NCBI RefSeq assembly: GCF_013337115.1
Contig: NZ_SGWE01000004.1
Span: 1,374,001-1,438,000, forward strand
Direction of reading: 5' to 3'
Length of the DNA: 64,000 nt
Source of the DNA: Deinococcus sp. JMULE3
GTDB taxonomy: Bacteria; Deinococcota; Deinococci; Deinococcales; Deinococcaceae
Shown here: positions 26,322-34,747 of the stretch, in pieces
Layout: every line of letters begins with the position of its first letter
Numbering within the stretch: position 1 is the stretch's first letter
Notes under the pieces: generated by a model
Databases searched by the model: none
Told to the model about the DNA's origin: nothing
The model's input: the letters and a program-made list of their open reading frames with translations, nothing else
Position numbers and translations under genes: made by a program

Positions 26322-28048
26322 ACGCTATTAATATCAATACGCTTCAACCCGTAGACAGTGAAATTCAGACCGACGGCTTACCACCAAGCTGGCGAGAAAC
26401 AACTCTGGGCGAAATATGCTCCCGCATTGTCGATGGTTCACATAATCCTCCGAAAGCACAGCCGGAAGGCTTACCAATGCTAAGTGCAAAAAATATTCAG
26501 GGCAGACGCATCACCTTTGATAATCCTCGTCTTATTTTGGCTGATGACTTCGCTTTTGAAGATTTGCGCACATCAGTTTCCTCGGGCGATGTGTTGATGA
26601 CTATCGTTGGAGCGATTGGAAGGACTGCTGTTGTCCCGGAAAACCACAGCCCGTTTACACTTCAGAGAAGTGTAGCTGTTCTCAAAAATCCACACATTGA
26701 TTCAAACCTATTAGCATATTTTTTAGAAGCCCCGATGCTACAAAATTATTTCGCGGATAATGCAAAAGGGACTGCGCAGAAGGGTATTTATCTGAAGGCG
26801 CTGTCGCAAACTCCAATCCCTCTTCCCCCCCTGCCCGAGCAAGTCCGCATTGCCGATAAGCTTGATGCCCTGCTGGCCCGTGTGGAGGCGGGGCGGGAGC
26901 GGCTGGAGCGCGTGCCGAAGCTCCTGAAACGCTTCCGCCAGAGCGTCCTCAGCGCCGCCGTCAGCGGAGAACTCACGCGGGAATGGCGGGGAGGTGGGGA
27001 TGCGGAGTGGGAGGCAAGTAGGTTCGGCGACTTCATACGTGAGATCACACAAGGATGGAGCCCCACATGCGACAAGGATCCCGCACCGCTTGATAAATGG
27101 GGAGTAATTAAAACAACCGCAATTCAGGCCATGGAATACCGCGATCAAGAAAATAAGAACTTGCCTGATGAATTTTTACCCATGCCTCATTTAGAGATCG
27201 AATCCGGCGATTTATTGATAACAAGAAAGGGGCCGAGGGTAAGAGCTGGAGTGGCCTGCTATGTTAGAATTACGCGATCAAAACTCATGATTTGCGATAC
27301 CGTATACAGGGTCCGACTTTCTGGTAAAATGTCAGGCCAGTATGCAGAAATATACTTAAATGCACCTGAGACGCAAGGCGTGATTGATGAACTCAAAGCG
27401 GGCATCTCTGAGAGTGGGCTCAACCTCACTCACAGCAGCATTCACGGACTGAGTTTGAATTGTCCCCCACCTACTGAGCAAGCCGAAATCGTCCGTCGCG
27501 TCGAAGCTCTCTTCGCCATCGCGGATCGCATTGAGGCGAAGTACGCGGCGGCCCTGTCGTCCTTTGACCGCCTGACGCCCGCGCTGCTGGCCAAGGCGTT
27601 CCGGGGGGAACTGGTGCCGCAGGACCCGAACGACGAACCGGCGTCGGTATTGCTGGAGCGCATTCGCGCCGCGCGGGCAGCGGAAGGCGGGAAGCGTGGT
27701 CGGGGTCGCCCCGCGAAAGCCGCAGCGGGCAGTGAGGACGGCGAAGGGGTGAAACGCCGGGGTCGCCCGCCCGGAGCGAACGCGCCGGCGGGGGCAGAGG
27801 GCGCGGAACCGAAGCGGCGCGGTCGCCCGCCGAAGGTGCGAGAGGCGGTCAGTGAACCGGCAGGCCAGCCCGCAGCGGTGCCTGAAGCGGTGGAGGCCAG
27901 CGCGGCCCCCAGAGGTCGGGGACGCCCACCCGGCCCGGGCATCCCGCAGGCCAGCAGCTTCGAGGACGCCCTGCGGAAACTGGAAGAGCAGAAGCTGGCG
28001 CGGGCGCAGGGCGCGCGGCAGGTCGGACTGTTCGACGACGCAGAGTAA
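26318..28048 (+). CDS. hsdS: Type I restriction-modification specificity subunit with AT-hook-rich tail
   Basis: The 576-residue HsdS has two target-recognition domains (about 20-170 and 230-390), each followed by a conserved helical spacer (PLPEQVRIADKLDALLARVEAGRERLERV; PTEQAEIVRRVEALFAIADRIEAKY). The DNA for both recognition domains is visibly AT-richer than the spacers, typical of domain swapping. An extra C-terminal tail of about 130 residues carries four AT-hook-like cores (KRGRGRPAK, KRRGRPPG, KRRGRPPK, RGRGRPPG) and then a short helical end. The GTG at 26318 overlaps the stop of the duplicated hsdM tail. It sets the sequence specificity of the HsdM and HsdR complexes. Confidence 0.93.
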   Translation: MNAININTLQPVDSEIQTDGLPPSWRETTLGEICSRIVDGSHNPPKAQPEGLPMLSAKNIQGRRITFDNPRLILADDFAFEDLRTSVSSGDVLMTIVGAIGRTAVVPENHSPFTLQRSVAVLKNPHIDSNLLAYFLEAPMLQNYFADNAKGTAQKGIYLKALSQTPIPLPPLPEQVRIADKLDALLARVEAGRERLERVPKLLKRFRQSVLSAAVSGELTREWRGGGDAEWEASRFGDFIREITQGWSPTCDKDPAPLDKWGVIKTTAIQAMEYRDQENKNLPDEFLPMPHLEIESGDLLITRKGPRVRAGVACYVRITRSKLMICDTVYRVRLSGKMSGQYAEIYLNAPETQGVIDELKAGISESGLNLTHSSIHGLSLNCPPPTEQAEIVRRVEALFAIADRIEAKYAAALSSFDRLTPALLAKAFRGELVPQDPNDEPASVLLERIRAARAAEGGKRGRGRPAKAAAGSEDGEGVKRRGRPPGANAPAGAEGAEPKRRGRPPKVREAVSEPAGQPAAVPEAVEASAAPRGRGRPPGPGIPQASSFEDALRKLEEQKLARAQGARQVGLFDDAE

Positions 28049-28067
28049 AGCGGGCTGGGAGTGCCCC

Positions 28068-28313
28068 CGTGTCCATGTGCCTGACGTGGCGTGTCGGGTG
28101 CGTGGGCATGGGCTGGTGGAAGAGGCGTGGCACTTCCGGGGTGATCACCGCGAGCGGGATGCTGTACGAATGAGCATCAGGCTGCGCAACCAACTGATGT
28201 TCGGGCAGGCCAAAGCGCTGGAAGCTGGTGACGTGAACTGGTTCCTGCGGCGCTGCCTGCCGAACGTGCAGGCCCTGACGAGGCAACTTGGGAGCAACCG
28301 GCAGGAGGAGTAA
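28068..28313 (+). pseudogene. Decayed C-terminal fragment of a paralog of the 20792-21901 protein
   Basis: The frame ending at TAA 28311-28313 reads RERDAVRMSIRLRNQL and later NVQALTRQLG. This aligns with RDRDAVGMSVQFRNLY and AVQALNEAE at the C-terminus of the unknown protein at 20792-21901. No start codon with a signal or the first ~300 residues are present, so it is a remnant. It lies 19 bp after hsdS on the same strand. Confidence 0.75.
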
Positions 28314-28390
28314 CGCCGTGCTGGACGCCGGTGGGCGGGGGCGGTCACTTTTGTTCACCGGCGGGTCAGCTGCGGGGTAACCTGCCGGTC

Positions 28391-31009
28391 ATGTCCGAAC
28401 GCGTTCATCTGCTTCAGCGGAAGGCCAGCCGGGTGCGCGCGGCCCAGGGGGCGTTGCACCGCCCAGCTCAGGAGCCCTCCGGGCAGGCGTTGGCGGTGCA
28501 GCGCCTGCTGAGCACGCCCATGCGCGCCCAGGGGCAGGCGGTCAGGCCGGTGCTGCGCGCGGCGGCGTTGCAGCGGCAGGAGGAGGCCCGCCTGTCGAGT
28601 GCCCGCGAGGTGGTGCAGCGGCAGGTCGCAGCCCTGGGTGGGGTGTCGGGCGTTCAGCGGGAGGTCCAGACTCCGGTTCCCGCGCGGCCCGTCACGCCGT
28701 CCGACTGGGTGACCGTCATGCGTCACCGCGCCGAGCGTGTCGAGGGGCAGCGTCTGGATACCCGCACCTTCGGGGAGTTCCAGACCCTCCAGCGGCAGGT
28801 CGCTCAGTCCCTCGGGCAGGGGTTCCGCAGGGACCGGGGCGAACCGGCGGCCCGGTACGCCACGTATGGCGAGCACCTCGCCACGCTGCAGCGCCACGCG
28901 CTGAGCGCCCCGGTGTCCCGCGTGGTGCTCGGCATGGTCCCTCCCGCTGAGCGGACGCCTCTCCAACGGGCAACGGACGCAGCGTTGCAACGTCAGATGG
29001 CGCAGGAGCAGGCCGCCCTGAACTTCGACACCCTCGCGTCCCTGCAACGCCAGCTGGCCGAACTGGACGCCGAGACCACCCAGCCCGTGTGGCAGCGCAT
29101 CCAGGCCCGCCGGGGCGCGGGGAATCCCCTCCCGGAGGCGATCCAGCGGCACCTGGAGCAGGGGTTGAATCACGACCTGGGTCGGGTGCGGATTCACGAC
29201 GACGCCGAGGCGGACAAATTGGCGAAGGGCGTGAATGCGGTGGCGTTCACGACGGGGACGGACATCTTCTTCCAGGCGGGGCGGTTCAACCCGAACACGC
29301 AGACTGGACTGGAGTTACTGGCGCACGAGGTGACGCACACGGTGCAGCAGAGCCAGGGGCGCGTCGGGCGGGGCATCGACCCGGATGCCGGACTGGAAAG
29401 CGAAGCCCGGAACATGGGTGCCCAACTCAGCCGCACCCTGCCCAGGTCCTCAGGCTCAGCACCCGCACGGCCATTGACTTCTCTCAGCAGGACAACACCC
29501 AATGTCGTGCAGCGAAAGGCTGCGGCACCCGCCACCGCCAGCAAATGGCGGCAGAGCGGCAAGCTGCGCGGCCATCCCCCAGTTCGCGATGAGGCCAATC
29601 CCCCAAACCCCAACGTGGTGGAGGACGAGCGGGAATACCAGACCCTGCTGGCTGGCGCACGTACCTTGCTGCAAGCTCAACGTGCCCGCGCCGGGAAACT
29701 CAAAGGCGGCGTGCAGGGGGCAGTCCAGGACTACAACTTCTGGTTCGCCAAGGTCTACAGCTTCGTCACCGAGAATGAAATTAAATTCGCCGAGTCACGG
29801 GTGTATGACTACCCTTCATACGTCATGCAGTGCGTGCTTTATTTCGATAAGGTCTACAGTGACAATCTCAAGGCTTTCAAGGCCGGTCGCAGTGAAGCGC
29901 ACTGGCATAATGCCTTTAAAACAGCTGCCGGAATGCAGTCATTGAAGGACGCGCCCCTTGATGTGGCCCCAGCGATTTTCTCGATGGTGGCTGCCATGCT
30001 GGCGCACATCCGCTTCGATCTCCCCAGGGCGGAAGCTTGGGTGTACCAGAGCTATAAAAGCCGCTACAACGCCAAAACTTCTGATTTCCGGGCCGATTTC
30101 TTCCGGATGTCTGGTGTGTTCGACATGGCGGCAAGCAGCATGATGACGGTGATCCAGAACAATGTCGGTACAGCAAGCAAGGGGGCGGTCGAAGCGATGA
30201 AGACCACGAACCTGACCGACGAGATGATGCGCACTGCGCTGGGAGCCGACATGGGCCTGGAAAGGCTCGAAACGTGGCGCCGGATGGAAGCAATGGTGCA
30301 GCAGGGCCGGATTCCACGCAACCCCTACACGCTCAAGGGGGGACAGTTGATCGGTGATGTGACGGCAGGGTCACCCAACGCCCGGATCACTTCTCTACAG
30401 CAGCTGGTCCCAGCAAAGGCCAGGCCCAGCATGACCGGCATACAGAACAGTTACGCGGGCGCGATGGTGAAAGCTGGGGCTAAGGTGCTGATGTCCCCCC
30501 AGGCTTTAGGCACGCTCGACGATGAGATGAAAGGCCTGGAGGGCCGCTACGGCAAGGTCAGCTTGGCGGCGCAAGCACCTGTCGATGAAAGGGCTGCTGT
30601 CCTGATGTCACTGTCGCGTGCTCCGGCAGTCGAACTGAAGGCTGGGTTTTCGTCGCCCATGTCGCCTGGAGGCGTCATTCAGATGCCTTCGCCGCGTGAT
30701 GACCGCCTGATCGTGACCATCATGCGCGGCGCACTGGAAGCTGGTGATCTGCCACTGATGCTTAACATGGCGGATTCCTATCTCGTGCTTTCAAAGATGG
30801 AAAATGAAGAACAGTGGCAGCAGGCTAACAAGATAATGATCATGAGCTACTACCCCACCTTAGATGTTTGGAACGCCACCGCGCTGATCCAGAAATGGAA
30901 TGCCGACCAAATGAATCCGCGAAGAGCCACCGCCATTCGCAGTATCCAGGGGGCCTTGCCTGCTGCTACCCGCCAGCAGGTGAACGCTGCACTAAGTGGG
31001 AGGCCCTGA
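28391..31009 (+). CDS. DUF4157 (eCIS core-domain) protein with DUF5995-like C-terminal region
   Basis: The 872-residue protein has a long N-terminal part with repeated LQRQ/VQRQ peptides, then the DUF4157 domain (about 255-325). Its core is LNHDLGRVRIHDDAEAD, FTTGTDIFFQAG and the metalloprotease-like LAHEVTHTVQQ with HEVTH near 312. The C-terminal half holds DUF5995-like features: YPSYVMQCVLYFDKVY, HWHNAF and AMLAHIRFDLPRAE. DUF4157 is found in cargo and toxins linked to extracellular contractile injection systems and other polymorphic toxins; the payload role here is inferred. TAACCT ends 7 nt before the ATG. Ends 1 nt before the next gene. Confidence 0.8.
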   Translation: MSERVHLLQRKASRVRAAQGALHRPAQEPSGQALAVQRLLSTPMRAQGQAVRPVLRAAALQRQEEARLSSAREVVQRQVAALGGVSGVQREVQTPVPARPVTPSDWVTVMRHRAERVEGQRLDTRTFGEFQTLQRQVAQSLGQGFRRDRGEPAARYATYGEHLATLQRHALSAPVSRVVLGMVPPAERTPLQRATDAALQRQMAQEQAALNFDTLASLQRQLAELDAETTQPVWQRIQARRGAGNPLPEAIQRHLEQGLNHDLGRVRIHDDAEADKLAKGVNAVAFTTGTDIFFQAGRFNPNTQTGLELLAHEVTHTVQQSQGRVGRGIDPDAGLESEARNMGAQLSRTLPRSSGSAPARPLTSLSRTTPNVVQRKAAAPATASKWRQSGKLRGHPPVRDEANPPNPNVVEDEREYQTLLAGARTLLQAQRARAGKLKGGVQGAVQDYNFWFAKVYSFVTENEIKFAESRVYDYPSYVMQCVLYFDKVYSDNLKAFKAGRSEAHWHNAFKTAAGMQSLKDAPLDVAPAIFSMVAAMLAHIRFDLPRAEAWVYQSYKSRYNAKTSDFRADFFRMSGVFDMAASSMMTVIQNNVGTASKGAVEAMKTTNLTDEMMRTALGADMGLERLETWRRMEAMVQQGRIPRNPYTLKGGQLIGDVTAGSPNARITSLQQLVPAKARPSMTGIQNSYAGAMVKAGAKVLMSPQALGTLDDEMKGLEGRYGKVSLAAQAPVDERAAVLMSLSRAPAVELKAGFSSPMSPGGVIQMPSPRDDRLIVTIMRGALEAGDLPLMLNMADSYLVLSKMENEEQWQQANKIMIMSYYPTLDVWNATALIQKWNADQMNPRRATAIRSIQGALPAATRQQVNAALSGRP

Positions 31010-31010
31010 G

Positions 31011-31640
31011 ATGCGCCTCGGAGTCCTGCTACCTTGCGCCCTCGTGCTGGGGTTATGCGGGGCACTGGCGTTCTATTCGGGCGGGAGGACAGGAATGAAT
31101 CAGCCTGCACAGGTGGCCCAGCAGTACGCCCAGGCGATCATCGCCAACGACATCAATACCATCGGGCGGTTGGGGGGCATGGACTCCAGCCGCGGCTCCC
31201 CTCTGGAAACACTCTGGGGGAAAATGAATGCAGCGGCCGCCGCCGCACTGGCCCAGAGCCACGCCTACGATCCCGAGAACTACCAGTTCCAGGTCGAGAC
31301 GCTTGAGCAGACGGCCACGGCGGCCACCGTTCAACTGGACATTCGGGTCAAGGACATCTTTGCATTAGTGGATCAGGCGATGCTCTTGATGGGCTACAGC
31401 TACAGCGCAGACGGTCGTCTGCTCCCACCGGAGCACGATCGGATGCTCTTGAGTGAGGCCATGAAACGTGTCGAAGCCGATCACAAAGTTCCCCCACTGC
31501 ATTACCGCGTCGGGCTGCACCTGGATCAACGTCAAGGCCGATGGCTCATCCGGTACGACCGTGATTCGTCGTCCCTGATCTCCCTCCTCAGATTGACTAC
31601 CCTCTCAGAGGGACACGAGCGGTATCTGGTGCGTGATTGA
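31011..31640 (+). CDS. Membrane-anchored small protein after the DUF4157 gene (209 aa)
   Basis: An N-terminal hydrophobic segment (MRLGVLLPCALVLGLCGALA) could be a signal anchor; Cys 9 and Cys 16 are inside it without a good lipobox. The rest is an NTF2-like fold candidate (NQPAQVAQQYAQAIIANDINTI...) exposed outside the membrane. It begins 1 nt after the stop of the DUF4157 gene, so the two form an operon. By position it may be an immunity or chaperone partner (inference). Its opening helix resembles that of the TPR protein at 19285-20685. Its stop codon directly precedes the integrase remnant in the same frame. Confidence 0.7.
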   Translation: MRLGVLLPCALVLGLCGALAFYSGGRTGMNQPAQVAQQYAQAIIANDINTIGRLGGMDSSRGSPLETLWGKMNAAAAAALAQSHAYDPENYQFQVETLEQTATAATVQLDIRVKDIFALVDQAMLLMGYSYSADGRLLPPEHDRMLLSEAMKRVEADHKVPPLHYRVGLHLDQRQGRWLIRYDRDSSSLISLLRLTTLSEGHERYLVRD

Positions 31641-31820
31641 TGGTTCCTGCGTCGGGGCGTCCCGGCAGAAGTGGTCTCCAAAGTGCTGGGGCACGCGCGG
31701 GTGTCGATCACGCTCGACGTGTACCGTCACGTGCTGGACAACGAGCGGCGGGCGACCGTGGTGGATCTCTTCGATACGATGCCGCCAGCGCCGCCTGCAG
31801 CGTCTTTCGCGCTGAACTGA
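31641..31820 (+). pseudogene. Truncated tyrosine recombinase (integrase) C-terminus
   Basis: About 59 codons read FLRRGVPAEVVSKVLGHARV, then SITLDVYRHVLDNERR. This contains the LGH motif and the catalytic Tyr in VYRHVL of phage-type integrases. The catalytic Arg and the whole N-terminal half are missing, and a TGA precedes the frame. It sits 93 bp from the right att repeat, the normal place for the integrase of a tRNA-targeting island. Confidence 0.88.
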
Positions 31821-31824
31821 CGCG

Positions 31825-31847
31825 CTACTACACCGCTACTACACCGG
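31825..31847. repeat. 23-bp end repeat, right copy
   Basis: CTACTACAC-C-GCTACTACACCGG differs from the left copy (15184-15206) at one base, has the same orientation and begins 4 nt after the integrase stop. Confidence 0.6.
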
Positions 31848-31886
31848 CGACGTCAAACTGGACGAACCGCCAGACAACCCATATAG

Positions 31887-31912
31887 AAAACCCCCGCGCT
31901 GGGCGGGGGTTT

Positions 31913-31913
<1 letters not shown>
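31887..31913. terminator. Terminator of tRNA-Trp
   Basis: AAAACCCCCGC pairs with GCGGGGGTTTT; a T run follows on both strands. It lies directly after the tRNA 3' end on the minus strand. Confidence 0.85.
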
Positions 31914-31993
<80 letters not shown>

Positions 31994-32179
31994 TTCTCGC
32001 GCGCTTCCGCGCGGGCCTGTGCAGAGTAGCACCGACTCTCACGTCGTGCAAGGGTGCCGCCCCGGCGCCGGGCAGCCCGCAGGGGCCGTAGGCGTGATGG
32101 CCTAGCCCCCCGCGTCTTTCGTGACAGCGGCCACCTTGCCCTGCTACGCTGCACCCATCACCGAAAGGAGGTGCCAGCT

Positions 32180-32299
32180 ATGACCGACATCACTGCAACC
32201 CAGACCGCCGCACACGGAGTCCTCGCCAATGCAACCTGGAGTGATTTTGACGCAACACCACTGGCCGCCTCTGCCTTCGGGCTCCACACCCTGCACTGA
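32180..32299 (+). CDS. Small protein of 39 aa with perfect Shine-Dalgarno
   Basis: The frame MTDITATQTAAHGVL... ends FGLHTLH. It has AAGGAGGTG 6 nt before the ATG, one of the strongest ribosome sites in the window, and TACGCT at 32145-32150 as -10. It ends 15 nt before the RIO kinase start, which has no Shine-Dalgarno of its own, so it may be a leader that couples translation, or a functional small protein. No transmembrane segment or motif is evident. Confidence 0.6.
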   Translation: MTDITATQTAAHGVLANATWSDFDATPLAASAFGLHTLH

Positions 32300-32314
32300 C
32301 CCCCGGCGGCGCCC

Positions 32315-33220
32315 ATGAGCGCCCGCACCCACGCCCCATCCGAACAGGACTGGACCGATCCGGACTGGCTGGATGACCCCTGGACCGCCAATGAGCCCCG
32401 CAGGCGCATCCGCAGGAAACCCGTCGGCAGGCGACAGCTCGCCCAGCTGACCGCCGACGAGGACAGCGAACAGGACGACGTGATCCGCCGCCTGAAGGAC
32501 CTGGGCCACATCACGGACGTCGTCGCGGAACTCAAGAGCGGCAAGGAAGCCACCGCGTACGTCGCCCGCGGCCCACGCGGCAGCGTCCTCGTGAAGCTCT
32601 ACCGCGACCTGCAGGCCCGCTCCTTCAAGGACGACCGCGTGTACCGCGCCGGGCAGGTCATCCTCGACGTCCGCGCCGCCAAGGCCATGCACAACCGCAC
32701 CCGCAAGGGCCTGGAGATGCTCCAGCAGGACTGGGTCCTGAGCGAGTACGCGCACCTGTGGACCCTCTGGACCGCCGGACTGAACGTCCCCGAACCCCTC
32801 GCCGGACCGCACCCCACCGCCTACGCCGACACCATCCCCGCCGTCCTCATGCGACTCATCGGCACCGAGGACCACGTCGCCCCGCGCCTCAGCGACGCGC
32901 ACCTGACCCCCGAACAGGCCCGCAGCGCCTGGGAACAGAGCCTGGACGGCATGGCCCACCTGCTGCGCCTGGGGTACGCGCACGGCGACTACAGCACCTA
33001 CAACCTGCTCTGGCAGGAGGACACCGTGACCATCATCGATTTCCCGCAACTGTCGACCCGTCAGAACCCGCACTTCCAGGGGCTCCTCGCCCGGGACGCC
33101 CAGAGCCTCGCCACCAGCTTCCGCAAACACGGCATCCACGCCGACAGTCAGAGCGTCCTGCGGGACGTGCAGCGCCGCGCGCAGGGCCCCGCGCCCGAAC
33201 CCCGCCTGCTGCTGCCCTGA
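32315..33220 (+). CDS. RIO-family atypical serine kinase
   Basis: The 301-residue protein has the RIO kinase pattern. A phosphate-binding strand is SGKEATAYVARG, the Lys is in SVLVKLYR, the catalytic loop is HGDYSTYNLLW and the metal-binding IIDFPQ replaces DFG. The N-terminus is charged and disordered (about 1-60). RIO1 proteins act in ribosome maturation in eukaryotes and archaea; bacterial targets are poorly known. It lacks a Shine-Dalgarno and follows the 39-residue gene by 15 nt, suggesting coupling. Confidence 0.9.
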   Translation: MSARTHAPSEQDWTDPDWLDDPWTANEPRRRIRRKPVGRRQLAQLTADEDSEQDDVIRRLKDLGHITDVVAELKSGKEATAYVARGPRGSVLVKLYRDLQARSFKDDRVYRAGQVILDVRAAKAMHNRTRKGLEMLQQDWVLSEYAHLWTLWTAGLNVPEPLAGPHPTAYADTIPAVLMRLIGTEDHVAPRLSDAHLTPEQARSAWEQSLDGMAHLLRLGYAHGDYSTYNLLWQEDTVTIIDFPQLSTRQNPHFQGLLARDAQSLATSFRKHGIHADSQSVLRDVQRRAQGPAPEPRLLLP

Positions 33221-33325
33221 CCATGACCACCCCGCGAACGCAAGAGGGGCACCCGCACGAGCCCCGCCGGACAACTGGGGAACGCCCGGCACACCAGCCC
33301 CAGCACCCCGCTGGAAGGCGTTCCC

Positions 33326-33436
33326 ATGAAACGACTGCTCGTGACTGCCGCCCTCCTGACCCTCGCCGCCGCCAGCGGAGCCGGAGCGTCCATCCTCCAG
33401 ACCTGCAACCCCGGCGAGCTCTGCCGCCTGAAATAA
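33326..33436 (+). CDS. Small secreted peptide with two cysteines (36 aa)
   Basis: MKRLLVTAALLTLAAASGAG is a signal peptide. The mature end (ASILQTCNPGELCRLK) has a CX5C pair. GGAAGG precedes the ATG by 7 nt and a hairpin terminator follows the stop, so this looks like a complete small gene. Function unknown. Confidence 0.55.
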   Translation: MKRLLVTAALLTLAAASGAGASILQTCNPGELCRLK

Positions 33437-33447
33437 CCCCACTCGAC

Positions 33448-33475
33448 GCGCGCCCCCGCTCCGGCCGGGGCGCGC
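33448..33475 (+). terminator. Terminator after the small secreted peptide
   Basis: GCGCGCCCC at 33448-33456 pairs with GGGGCGCGC at 33467-33475. Confidence 0.55.
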
Positions 33476-33493
33476 TGCCGTACCCTGAACGGC

Positions 33494-33877
33494 ATGCGCG
33501 TCCTGGAAACCTGCCTGTACGTCGACGACCTGGACCGCGCCGAGACGTTCTACAGCGGCGTGTTGGGCCTGACCCTGCACGGCAAGGTCACCGGGCGGCA
33601 CCTGTTCTACCGGCTGGACGGCAGCATGCTGCTGATCTTCGACCCGCGCGCCAGCACCCAGCCCGGCGACGTCCCCCCACACGCCGGGAGGCCCGGCGGG
33701 CACGCCTGCCTGACCCTCGACCCCGCCCAGACCGACGAGTGGGAAGCGAGGCTGCGCGCCGCCGGACTGACCGTCACGCGGTACGCCTGGGGCGACCGGG
33801 GCGAGAGCCTGTACTTCCACGACCCCGCCGGGAACGTCCTGGAACTCGCCCCGCCCCGCATCTGGGGCCTGCCCTGA
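33494..33877 (+). CDS. VOC (glyoxalase/dioxygenase) superfamily protein
   Basis: The 127-residue protein has one VOC module pair: ETCLYVDDLDRAETFYSGVL at the first beta-alpha unit, then GGHACLTLD and SLYFHDPAGNVLELA near the end, where His and Glu are typical metal ligands. Members include glyoxalases, fosfomycin-modifying enzymes and dioxygenases; the reaction here is not determined. TACCCT ends 7 nt before the ATG (leaderless). Confidence 0.85.
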   Translation: MRVLETCLYVDDLDRAETFYSGVLGLTLHGKVTGRHLFYRLDGSMLLIFDPRASTQPGDVPPHAGRPGGHACLTLDPAQTDEWEARLRAAGLTVTRYAWGDRGESLYFHDPAGNVLELAPPRIWGLP

Positions 33878-33901
33878 CCCCCCACCCCCGATACTGAACG
33901 C

Positions 33902-34729
33902 ATGCCCCCGGCCCACCCCTCCCGCTCCGTCCTGTACGTCCCCGGCGACAAACCCCGCGCCATCGACAAAGCCCGCACCCTGAACGCCGACGCCATCATC
34001 CTCGACCTCGAAGACGCCGTCGCCCCCGAACACAAACCCGCCGCCCGCGACCACATCCGCCAGGCCCTCCAGACCCCCTGGCCCGTCCCCGTCCTCATCC
34101 GCGTCAACGCCCTGAACACCCCCTGGGAACACGACGACCGCGAACTCGCGCTCACCGCCGGCGCGAGCGGCATCGTCCTCCCCAAAGTCGAACACGCCCA
34201 CGACGCCCACGCCCTCAGCCTCGGCCTCCCCCTCTGGGCCATGATCGAAACCCCACACGGCGTCCTGAACGCCCCCCACATCGCCGCCGTCCCCGGCGTC
34301 ACCACCCTCATCGTCGGCGCGAACGACCTCGCCCGCGCCCTGCGCACCCAACCCCACCCTGACCGCACCCCCCTCCTGCATGCGCTGAGCAGCGTCGTCC
34401 TCGCCGCCCGCGCCCACGGCAAAACACCCCTCGACGCCGTCTACAACGACATCCGAGACCCCGACGGTTTCACCCGCGAATGCCAGCAGGGCCGCGCCCT
34501 CGGCTTCAGCGGCAAAACCCTCATCCACCCAAGCCAGATCGAAACCGCCAACCAGGCGTTCGGGGTCACCGCAGCCGAAGCCGACCACGCCAGGGAATTG
34601 ATCAACGCGTGGGACGCCGCGCGCAACGAAGGGAAAAGCATCGCCACGCACCAGGGAGCGCTCGTGGAACAGATGCACGTGGACGAGGCGCGCGAGGTGC
34701 TCGCGTTGTACGCGGCGACGAATCGCTGA
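33902..34729 (+). CDS. CitE-like CoA ester lyase (HpcH/HpaI aldolase superfamily)
   Basis: The 275-residue TIM-barrel protein has SVLYVPGDKPRAIDKA, DAIILDLEDAVAP (metal-binding Asp/Glu), LIRVNAL, PKVEHAHD, AMIETPHGVL and GKTLIHPSQIE. This pattern is shared by stand-alone CitE-like, malyl-CoA and citramalyl-CoA lyases, which cleave acyl-CoA C-C bonds. Without citrate lyase subunits nearby, a (citra)malyl-CoA type role is more likely (inference). A GATACT box ends 6 nt before the ATG. Confidence 0.88.
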   Translation: MPPAHPSRSVLYVPGDKPRAIDKARTLNADAIILDLEDAVAPEHKPAARDHIRQALQTPWPVPVLIRVNALNTPWEHDDRELALTAGASGIVLPKVEHAHDAHALSLGLPLWAMIETPHGVLNAPHIAAVPGVTTLIVGANDLARALRTQPHPDRTPLLHALSSVVLAARAHGKTPLDAVYNDIRDPDGFTRECQQGRALGFSGKTLIHPSQIETANQAFGVTAAEADHARELINAWDAARNEGKSIATHQGALVEQMHVDEAREVLALYAATNR

Positions 34730-34747
34730 GCGACTGAGCCGTGTACC

